Below, one piece after another: positions 21,784 to 25,953 of a stretch of 25,953 bases of DNA. Source of the stretch: a virus; IMG/VR virus record IMGVR_UViG_3300045780_000007, positions 1 through 25,953 of that record, one strand, 5' to 3'. The number at the start of each line of letters is the position of its first letter. Position 1 is the stretch's first letter. Under the pieces are notes generated by a model. That model did no database searches, was not told the DNA's origin, and saw only the letters and a list, made by a program, of their open reading frames with translations. The translations under genes were made by a program, and so were the position numbers.

Positions 21784-21969
21784 TCACAGGGGACGAGAGA
21801 AATCTTCGCCGCGCATCGTTACGCACGGGCCATCGTGAAACGCTCTCTTTTGGCACCATTCAAGAGCGTGCCCCACGCGCTGCTTCCCGGAGCATTGCTG
21901 CTTGAAGATTGCCGATAATTTGGCCATAATCTTCCGGATCATCCAGTAAGACCGTCCTGTACAAAACAT
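21784..21969 (-). CDS. Small Cys/His protein, probable zinc binder
   Basis: 61 residues, ATG with AAGGAGG 5 nt upstream, one of the best SDs in the operon. QQCSGKQRVGHALEWCQKRAFHDGPCVTM contains C-x8-H-x4-C and HxxxC, a spacing that fits a single zinc site and recurs in small phage proteins ('C.....GH.....C.....H.G.C'). The N-terminus is basic and hydrophobic. Function unknown. Confidence 0.55.
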   Translation of the reverse strand: MFCTGRSYWMIRKIMAKLSAIFKQQCSGKQRVGHALEWCQKRAFHDGPCVTMRGEDFSRPL

Positions 21970-22002
21970 CCCTGCCTCCTTGGATTTACCACCATGACGG
22001 GA

Positions 22003-22218
22003 TTATAAAGCATCTGAATTCGCTTTAGCTTTTACGCATCTAGCACACGTAACAGCCTCCCATCGGTTGGTCCACAAAGCCTTCTTGAGATTGATGCGCC
22101 GTGGAGTCTTTGCGCACCACGGGGATACTCCCCCCGTAGATGAGATTAGCTTCGCCATATGCACAATCTTGACACTCGGCAGCGCGCCGATAGCGTTGAG
22201 AATGTCGGCAGCGTTCAT
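22003..22218 (-). CDS. Small Cys-motif protein
   Basis: 71 residues from the ATG at 22218, which overlaps the TGA of the dps gene (ATGA). MNAADILNAIGALPSVKIVHMAKL, then SPWCAKTPRRINLKKALWTN and WEAVTCARCVKAK: a Cys, then 'W..VTC..C', the arrangement of short phage zinc-binding proteins ('H......P.C........w..VtC..C...'). Basic overall. Likely co-translated with dps; role unknown. Confidence 0.6.
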   Translation of the reverse strand: MNAADILNAIGALPSVKIVHMAKLISSTGGVSPWCAKTPRRINLKKALWTNRWEAVTCARCVKAKANSDAL

Positions 22219-22721
22219 CGCGTGGCCTTGAAGAGAAACCACGCGCGCCGCTCCGCTTCGTCAATCCACACCTCAATCATCGCGGTTGAGGCGTAGTCGT
22301 CCGCTAGGGCACAGACTGTATGGGCGCTGCGCAGTTGGGTGATGAGAGTCCTGTTGTCGGTCAGAAGCTCCTTGAGCATCTCCTCGGGCGCCGGGCCGGG
22401 CTCGTCTGAGTCCTGAATCCGCTGCAAACGGGCAATCTGGCCGATGGACTTGATCGTGGTCCCGCCGATCTTCCGCACCCGCTCCGCAATGTCGTCGGTG
22501 ATGGCGTAGATTTGCGTGGCTTGCTCGTCCAGCATCAAGTGCCAGTCGCGAAAGTGCGGGCCGGTCATGTGCCAGTGGAAGTTCTTTGTCTTCATGTACA
22601 AAGCGAAGCAGTCAGCTAGCAGCGCGTTCAGCGATTCAGAGAGTTTATCAACGTTCGCAGGACTGAAACCGTCTGCAACGTCTGAGCCTTGATAATCTCC
22701 GGTGGAGAATGGGAATTCCAT
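22215..22721 (-). CDS. Dps-family ferritin-like DNA-protection protein
   Basis: 168 residues from the ATG at 22721 (GAGGTG 6 nt upstream); a longer frame would run back into the terminator hairpin. Dps forms 12-mers that oxidise iron with peroxide and can bind DNA. The ferroxidase residues keep the exact E. coli Dps spacing: H49, H61, D65, D76, E80 within NFHWHMTGPHFRDWHLMLDEQ and the following helix, ending AERVRKIGG. The C-terminal helix (TAMIEVWIDEAERRAWFLFK) is the usual Dps ending. The N-terminal 20 residues are short and not strongly basic. It heads the packaging operon, an unusual place for dps, which suggests phage cargo or a protective role for DNA during infection. Confidence 0.85.
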   Translation of the reverse strand: MEFPFSTGDYQGSDVADGFSPANVDKLSESLNALLADCFALYMKTKNFHWHMTGPHFRDWHLMLDEQATQIYAITDDIAERVRKIGGTTIKSIGQIARLQRIQDSDEPGPAPEEMLKELLTDNRTLITQLRSAHTVCALADDYASTAMIEVWIDEAERRAWFLFKATR

Positions 22722-22772
22722 GGTGTTCACCTCGGGAAGATGATAAGCCTTTTGGGTCCTGATGCCCAACAG

Positions 22773-22800
22773 AAAAGCCCCGGCTGGTTGGCTCGGGGCT
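22773..22800 (-). terminator. Intrinsic terminator upstream of dps
   Basis: Minus strand AGCCCCG-(11 nt)-CGGGGCT followed by TTTTCT. It ends either an upstream minus transcript or, if the dps promoter is further upstream, acts as an attenuator, comparable in position to the hairpins of leaders A and B. GGCTTATCA, also found in the leader B hairpin loop, lies between it and the dps start. Confidence 0.65.
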
Positions 22801-22968
22801 CTCTGGTGGATCACTTCTGTCTGCGGTGGATAGGTGTGGGGGTTTGGTTACGCTTGCTGAGGGCGAGGACCAGATGAAGGGAGTTGCGCCACTTCTCCCC
22901 CACGCTTGTAATTCTACCACCAGATGTTGTGCAGGAGAGAACTTTATAACGCAACCGAGAAAAATAAT

Positions 22969-22998
22969 TTGACGTGATGAGCAAAGTTGGGCTATTCT
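22969..22998 (+). promoter_or_regulatory. Plus-strand promoter candidate
   Basis: TTGACG (22969-22974), 18-bp spacer, TATTCT (22993-22998). It points into the region of the broken small ORF and the regulator arm. Confidence 0.5.
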
Positions 22999-23025
22999 GC
23001 AATCGCTGAGGGATTCAAGGATCAG

Positions 23026-23187
23026 ATGAAAAAGACCCCGACAATTAGGCTTGCTCTTCTTCAATCGCATTCTTGCGCCTCGGCACGGGTTTCAGTGTAG
23101 AGCGCGAATGCTTTTGCTAACTTTTGGCGCATGACCTGGGGAGTGATCCTCATCCCGCGAAAACGCCGGAGCCGGAACAACAGCTAG
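23026..23187 (+). pseudogene. Possible small gene split by an in-frame TAG
   Basis: ATG at 23026 with AAGGA upstream gives MKKTPTIRLALLQSHSCASA... for 24 codons to TAG at 23098, and the same frame continues for 28 codons (SANAFANFWRMTWGVILIPR...) to a second TAG at 23185. The two halves together look more like one protein than either alone, so this may be a decayed gene or a read-through product. Evidence is limited to frame continuity and the upstream promoter. Confidence 0.3.
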
Positions 23188-23298
23188 CTGCTGCCGGTTG
23201 GTTCTGTGTAGAGGTTTTCTGTCGATGGGGTAGCGATCATCTTCAGGACTCCAATAGAGCGCAACTCCTCTGGAATCAAACTTAATAAGCAGGTAAAG

Positions 23299-23312
23299 TT
23301 GCTCTTGAGCAA
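23299..23312. promoter_or_regulatory. Palindrome before the first plus gene
   Basis: TTGCTC-TT-GAGCAA, exact 6-bp arms, 52 bp before the GTG at 23364. A candidate operator for the regulator arm. Confidence 0.4.
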
Positions 23313-23363
23313 AAGTTATCTGCGTCCTGATGGGGTTGATAAGTTCTTACAAGGAGAGGCCTG

Positions 23364-23603
23364 GTGGTCAACAGTTTCAAGGAAATACGATGCACAGTCT
23401 GCGGGGTCAAGCCACATAAGAACCACGGAAAGTGGACGAAAATCAAAAACATCAACGGCTTGGCATATTGCGTTCGATGCGCTGAGGAACATAAGCGGCG
23501 GTCTATCCACGTACTTGGAATCATTCACACATCCACAATGCCAGCGCAGATCGTAGTGATTGCGCCGAAACCAAAGGGGGAGAAGTGCTCGCAGAATCGG
23601 TGA
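23364..23603 (+). CDS. Small zinc-finger-like protein
   Basis: 79 residues, GTG with AAGGAG 7 nt upstream. IRCTVCGVKPHKNHGKWTKI and GLAYCVRCAEEHKRR give CxxC ... CxxC about 28 residues apart, with nearby His, as in a treble-clef or ribbon zinc site. Lys-rich throughout. First gene of the rightward arm. Its TGA is followed at once by an ATG for an 11-codon frame (TGATG) that may couple translation toward the next gene. Function unknown. Confidence 0.65.
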   Translation: MVNSFKEIRCTVCGVKPHKNHGKWTKIKNINGLAYCVRCAEEHKRRSIHVLGIIHTSTMPAQIVVIAPKPKGEKCSQNR

Positions 23604-23647
23604 TGAACCAGAACGACGGCGACGTTACAAAATCCTAATACGCCACG

Positions 23648-24043
23648 ATGAACACGAAAGGGTTACCCGGCCAGCTTGCCGTGGCCCTCTTTCGCGCACA
23701 GAAACGCAGCATGGCGGCCAAACGGTATCGCGCTCGCAAGTTTACGCGCAGCGCCTACGATGTGAAGAACTGGAGTCTCGGCGAGGTTTGCCGCATTCTT
23801 TCGGCAATGACCGCGCTTAAATCAGGACTCCCATGGGGATGGAAGCGTGATCCAAAGACGCCAGGTTATGAGTGGGTGCTTTACGTTGAATTGCCCACGG
23901 GTCAATGCTCGTTCCACTCACGGGATAGGCTTTCGGGTTCTGATTTTGCTGGCAAGTGGGATGGCCAAGGGATGAGTGCGCCGCGGATATGCGCGTTTTG
24001 TGATTCAGTTTGGGAACCAGTTTATAAAGGGGAATCGAAGTGA
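23648..24043 (+). CDS. Hypothetical phage protein with LPTGQxSFHS motif
   Basis: 131 residues. A very basic N-terminal third (FRAQKRSMAAKRYRARKFTRSAYDVKNW), then WVLYVELPTGQCSFHSRDRL, FAGKWDGQGMSAPRICAFCDSV. 'YVeLPTGQvSFHS..R..G.dy.G.WDG....s..RI' is a motif I recognise from phage proteins of unknown function; it is probably a small beta domain. ATG has no clear SD, and the stop overlaps the GTG of the antirepressor (GTGA). The basic N-terminus might bind nucleic acid. Confidence 0.6.
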   Translation: MNTKGLPGQLAVALFRAQKRSMAAKRYRARKFTRSAYDVKNWSLGEVCRILSAMTALKSGLPWGWKRDPKTPGYEWVLYVELPTGQCSFHSRDRLSGSDFAGKWDGQGMSAPRICAFCDSVWEPVYKGESK

Positions 24044-24729
24044 ACGATCTTGCATTGAACATCAGGACCATGAGCAGCCGGGAGATTGCCGAACTGCTTG
24101 AGTCACGTCACGACAGCGTGAAACGCACCATCGAACGCCTTGCAGCAAATGGAGTTATCGGTGATCCACCAATGGTGGAATACCTCGACTCGCTCAATCG
24201 GCCAGCTCACGAGTACCGACTCGACAAGCGGAGCAGCCTCATCATAGTTGCTCAGTTGAGTCCTGAATTCACCGCGCGCGTGGTGGACCGCTGGCAGCAG
24301 CTCGAAGCGGAATTGCAGAAGCCAGCGCTTCCATCGACCTACCTGGACGCCCTCAAAGAGCTTGTGGCGACAGTGGAGGCTAAACAGAAACTCGAAGCGG
24401 AGAATGGAGTCCTGCGGCCCAAGGCTTTGATCGTGGACCGCATCAACGACGCTGAAGGGCTTCATACCATGGCGGAAGCCGCCAAGATCCTCGGCACCGG
24501 CAGGACTCGTCTGTTTCAGTTCCTTCGTCAGCAGCACATCTTCGATTGCCACAACATGCCACTCCAGCAGTACATCCCCAACCGGTTCGTAGTCAAAGAG
24601 CGGCCGTATATGCGGCGAGATGAACGCAGTGTCTACGCCCAGGTGTACCTTACCGGGCGCGGGATAACGTGGCTGACTCCGAAGGTTGCCGGTTTGGGTC
24701 CTGATGGCCAAGGGGAGTTCTTCGAATGA
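24040..24729 (+). CDS. Phage antirepressor, Rha-like N-terminus and KilAC C-terminus
   Basis: 229 residues, GTG overlapping the TGA before it. N-terminal part: MSSREIAELLESRHDSVKRTIERL, VEYLDSLNRPAHEYRLDKRSSLIIVAQLSPEFTARVVDRWQQLE (read in parts), the Rha/phage-regulator domain that ends with the 'R.V.rW..LE' helix. A coiled segment (ELVATVEAKQKLEAENGVLRPKAL) links to the C-terminal KilAC/ANT domain: GLHTMAEAAKILGTGRTRLFQFLRQ, NRFVVKERPYMRRDE, QVYLTGRGITWL. Such proteins inactivate prophage repressors or alter early gene expression. Lies in the same operon as the DpdA-like gene and upstream of the repressor. Confidence 0.85.
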   Translation: MNDLALNIRTMSSREIAELLESRHDSVKRTIERLAANGVIGDPPMVEYLDSLNRPAHEYRLDKRSSLIIVAQLSPEFTARVVDRWQQLEAELQKPALPSTYLDALKELVATVEAKQKLEAENGVLRPKALIVDRINDAEGLHTMAEAAKILGTGRTRLFQFLRQQHIFDCHNMPLQQYIPNRFVVKERPYMRRDERSVYAQVYLTGRGITWLTPKVAGLGPDGQGEFFE

Positions 24730-25361
24730 TAGCAATGCTCGACACTAGCGAGGATGTGGACGTTTGCGCGGCTGAGTTAGGGTGTCCTGTCGAGCAGTTG
24801 TTTACGCCGCTTACTCGGTTCTCACCCCAACATCTTGAAGCACACTTCGGTATCGACAATGGGTGCTTCAAGCGATTTAACGAGGCCGCATTCCTCGCGC
24901 TATTGGAAAGAGAGAGACCGCGCCGTGACCTGTGCCGATTCGTTTGCTGCCCCGATGTGGTCGCGAGTGCCATCAGAACTTTGGAGATATTCGATATTTA
25001 CCGTCATAAACTTCAAGGGTGGCCGGTCGCTCTTGTGGCTCAGGACGGGCAAGAGTCATTGCCGATTCCATGGCATCAGATTCAAGCGATCTTCATCGGC
25101 GGTTCTACGCAATGGAAAGATGGTCCATATGCAGCGGCCATTGTGCGTTCGGCAAAGATTCTCGGGAAATGGGTCCATGTCGGGCGGATCAACACGCCAG
25201 GACGCTTTGAGAAGTTTGAGGCGCTAGGTGCGGATTCTATGGATGGAAGTGGACTTGCGCGTTTTTCGTGGATGCGAGAGCGGATATGGAAGGCTCAGAA
25301 CAATCCAACACTGTTTGACCAATCAGAAAATCAGGACACATCGAAAGATTGCTTCGAGTAA
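24726..25361 (+). CDS. TGT-superfamily protein, DpdA-like (putative 7-deazaguanine DNA modification)
   Basis: 211 residues, ATG overlapping the antirepressor stop (ATGA). It lines up with tRNA-guanine transglycosylase landmarks in order: IDNGCFKRF (cf. DSGGF), CCPDVVASAIRTLEIF (cf. PDV), VALVAQDGQE (cf. VQGG), AIFIGGSTQWK (cf. IGG), WVHVGRINTPGRFEKFEALGADSMDG (cf. GVGtPe.l..., then the nucleophile-bearing D.FD). The TGT fold is used by phage DpdA enzymes that exchange guanine in DNA for a 7-deazaguanine. At 211 aa it is shorter than bacterial TGT (about 375) and lacks the classical zinc ligands. No queuosine/preQ0 synthesis gene is visible, so the base would have to come from the host. The exact substrate is inference. 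Confidence 0.6.
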   Translation: MIAMLDTSEDVDVCAAELGCPVEQLFTPLTRFSPQHLEAHFGIDNGCFKRFNEAAFLALLERERPRRDLCRFVCCPDVVASAIRTLEIFDIYRHKLQGWPVALVAQDGQESLPIPWHQIQAIFIGGSTQWKDGPYAAAIVRSAKILGKWVHVGRINTPGRFEKFEALGADSMDGSGLARFSWMRERIWKAQNNPTLFDQSENQDTSKDCFE

Positions 25362-25370
25362 ACTTTCCGC

Positions 25371-25399
25371 TTGACACGCTCACAACCGTTCGGTTACAG
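25371..25399 (+). promoter_or_regulatory. Repressor promoter with overlapping operator, nearly leaderless
   Basis: TTGACA (25371-25376), 17-bp spacer, TTACAG (25394-25399). AACCG-TT-CGGTT (25384-25395) overlaps the -10, and CGGTTA is repeated 13 bp on, at 25404. The expected start site is 1-2 nt before the ATG at 25408 and there is no SD, as in leaderless lambda cI from PRM. Confidence 0.65.
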
Positions 25400-25407
25400 T
25401 TGCGGTT

Positions 25408-25626
25408 ATGAGGAAATACGCAAAAGGCGATGTGATGCTGGTCCTTCGCGGGATGATTGCAAAGTCAAGCCAGAGGAAAGTGGCAGCAGGACTCGGATAC
25501 ACTGCTCAGTACATTTCTCAAGTCCTGTTGGGCAAGAAAGCGCTGACGGCCGATATGGCTCTAAGGATTGGTTTCATTCAACTGCCCGATGCTTACGTGC
25601 GGGCGCCGAAAGGAAAGGTGAAGTAG
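25408..25626 (+). CDS. Cro/CI-type (XRE) helix-turn-helix regulator
   Basis: 72 residues. AKSSQRKVAAGLGYTAQYISQVLLGKKAL is a clear XRE helix-turn-helix (S.r.vA..LG.....Is..L.Gk), followed by TADMALRIGFIQLPDAYVR. Length fits a Cro-like or minimal repressor without a cleavage domain. Its own promoter carries an inverted repeat over the -10, suggesting autoregulation, and the ATG is at or beside the transcript start. Could be a Cro-like regulator or a DNA-adenine/cytosine-style control protein; the antirepressor nearby favours lysogeny control. Confidence 0.8.
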   Translation: MRKYAKGDVMLVLRGMIAKSSQRKVAAGLGYTAQYISQVLLGKKALTADMALRIGFIQLPDAYVRAPKGKVK

Positions 25627-25953
25627 TGGAGACTCTGCGAATCACCAAAGCAGATTTGAATGAGCGCAATGAATACACGCGCTCACGCGACCTTGAATTT
25701 GAAGGTCACATCGAAGTTGAGGCATCACTCGGGCGGGTAGTTGTGCTCGGCTTCATTCACGCCAGCGGCCGCTTGGGCATCAAGGCTGGCTCGGGCATCA
25801 AGGCTGGCTTGGGCATCGAGGCTGGCTGGGGCATCGAGGCTGGCTTGGGCATCGAGGCTGGCTTGGGCATCGAGGCTGGCTGGGGCATCGAGGCTGGCGA
25901 GGGCATCGAGGCTGGCTTGGGCATCGAGGCTGGCGAGGGCATCGAGGCTGGCG
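25626..25953 (+). CDS. Hexapeptide-repeat (GIEAGx) protein, C-terminus beyond the window
   Basis: GTG at 25626 overlaps the TAG of the repressor gene (TAGTG) with GAAAGG upstream. About 109 codons are visible. The N-terminal 50 residues (METLRITKADLNERNEYTRS..., DLEFEGHIEVEASLGRVVVL) read as short strands, then the protein becomes a run of six-residue units GI[EK]AG[LWSE]. At least ten 18-bp units are visible and the array continues past the edge. Six-residue repeats with a regular Ile and Gly are typical of solenoid beta-helices, so an elongated rod is the likely fold. Role unknown; DNA mimicry (Glu-rich faces, as in some repeat anti-restriction proteins) is a speculation. Confidence 0.6.
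   Translation, partial: METLRITKADLNERNEYTRSRDLEFEGHIEVEASLGRVVVLGFIHASGRLGIKAGSGIKAGLGIEAGWGIEAGLGIEAGLGIEAGWGIEAGEGIEAGLGIEAGEGIEAG
25776..25953 (+). repeat. 18-bp tandem repeat array
   Basis: Units GGCATC[AG]AGGCTGGC plus a variable codon start at 25776, 25794, 25812, 25830, 25848, 25866, 25884, 25902, 25920 and 25938. Only the sixth codon (Ser/Leu/Trp/Glu) and one Lys/Glu position vary. There are no unique spacers, so this is not a CRISPR. Confidence 0.9.

Larger units (their letters stand above)
22722..23363. other. About 640-bp divergent control region
   Basis: Separates the leftward packaging operon from the rightward regulator arm. It holds a minus-strand terminator hairpin (22773-22800), a plus promoter (22969-22998), a possible broken small gene (23026-23187) and a palindrome (23299-23312). 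A 63-codon minus frame ends at 22811 just before the terminator, whose last part (GEKWRNSLHLVLALSKRNQ) could be a short protein from a GTG near 22900, but no SD supports it. Two CAGGACY copies lie here (22755, 23244). I see no convincing tRNA. Confidence 0.6.
472..25527. repeat. Dispersed CAGGACY motif family (about 60 copies, both strands)
   Basis: CAGGACY, or its complement RGTCCTG, was counted by eye 60 times between 472 and 25527: 26 with CAGGACY on the plus strand and 34 on the minus strand. Chance expectation for a 7-mer with one two-fold position is about 6 in this length if bases are equal. About half the copies are preceded by T (often AT or CAT) and 36 are followed by C, giving ATCAGGACYC. 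Copies lie in genes of both strands, in different reading frames, and in spacers. Examples: 472, 1013, 2669, 4117, 6439, 7532, 9856, 11296, 12103, 13948, 14142, 14150, 16723, 18592, 19301, 19707, 21746, 22347, 22409, 23244, 24063, 24501, 25521. Function unknown. Confidence 0.85.

Noticed and set aside
22830-22900. tRNA-like fold on the minus strand (GTGGGGG...CCCCCAC)
   Set aside because: No T-arm consensus or anticodon arm of the right size; only an end-to-end stem is seen.
24103-24735. A 210-codon minus frame opposite the antirepressor
   Set aside because: Antisense to the Rha/KilAC gene, which has clear domains and coupled start/stop overlaps.
25757-25942. Minus-strand MPSPASMPQPAS repeat frame
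   Set aside because: The plus frame continues from a domain with a proper start and stop overlap; the minus frame has no SD and exists only because the 18-bp array is open in several frames.
25776-25953. CRISPR array
   Set aside because: Units are contiguous at 18 bp with no spacers, and they encode a protein.

Overview
The window looks like about 26 kb of a temperate tailed phage or prophage with a contractile (myovirus-type) tail. The evidence is a head-packaging-tail gene series on the minus strand: terminase small and large subunits, portal, minor head protein, XkdF-like protease/scaffold, HK97-fold capsid, connector, tail completion proteins, P2 FI-like sheath and P2 FII-like tube. A phage regulator cassette lies on the plus strand (Rha/KilAC-type antirepressor and a Cro/CI-type repressor). 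No integrase, attachment site or bacterial chromosomal gene is visible, so integration cannot be judged. The host is not identifiable from this sequence alone; Acidobacteriota would fit the style of the proteins, but that is a weak impression.

Layout, right to left along the minus strand. A probable operon begins near 22.72 kb with a phage-borne Dps, then small Cys-rich proteins, a T5orf172/GIY-YIG-like protein, terS, terL, an RHH regulator with three GTTATAC repeats upstream, a 50-aa protein, portal, minor head protein and two small proteins ending at 15.43 kb. An accessory island (about 12.0-15.4 kb) then interrupts the head genes. A divergent promoter region at 14.36-14.57 kb drives three plus genes to the right and a tightly overlapping minus set to the left, and the minus set ends at an intrinsic terminator (12.00-12.03 kb). 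Late transcription seems to restart at leader B (11.9 kb) for protease/scaffold, capsid and connector genes, and again at leader A (3.7 kb) for sheath, tube, a small beta protein and a secreted-looking tail-spike protein that runs off the left edge. A one-gene plus-strand 'moron' with its own promoter/operator sits inside the tail genes at 5.3-5.55 kb.

The plus-strand right arm (23.36-25.95 kb) carries two small proteins, an antirepressor, a DpdA/TGT-like protein that could act in 7-deazaguanine DNA modification, a repressor read from a nearly leaderless promoter, and a protein made of 18-bp / 6-residue repeats that runs off the right edge.

The most unusual signals are: (1) a dispersed 7-bp motif, CAGGACY (extended ATCAGGACYC), counted by hand 60 times on the two strands, roughly ten times chance, in several reading frames and between genes; and (2) two near-identical promoter-leader-hairpin cassettes in front of the protease and sheath genes. 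Many gene starts below were moved to a downstream codon because a Shine-Dalgarno (SD) sequence or a stop/start overlap supports it.
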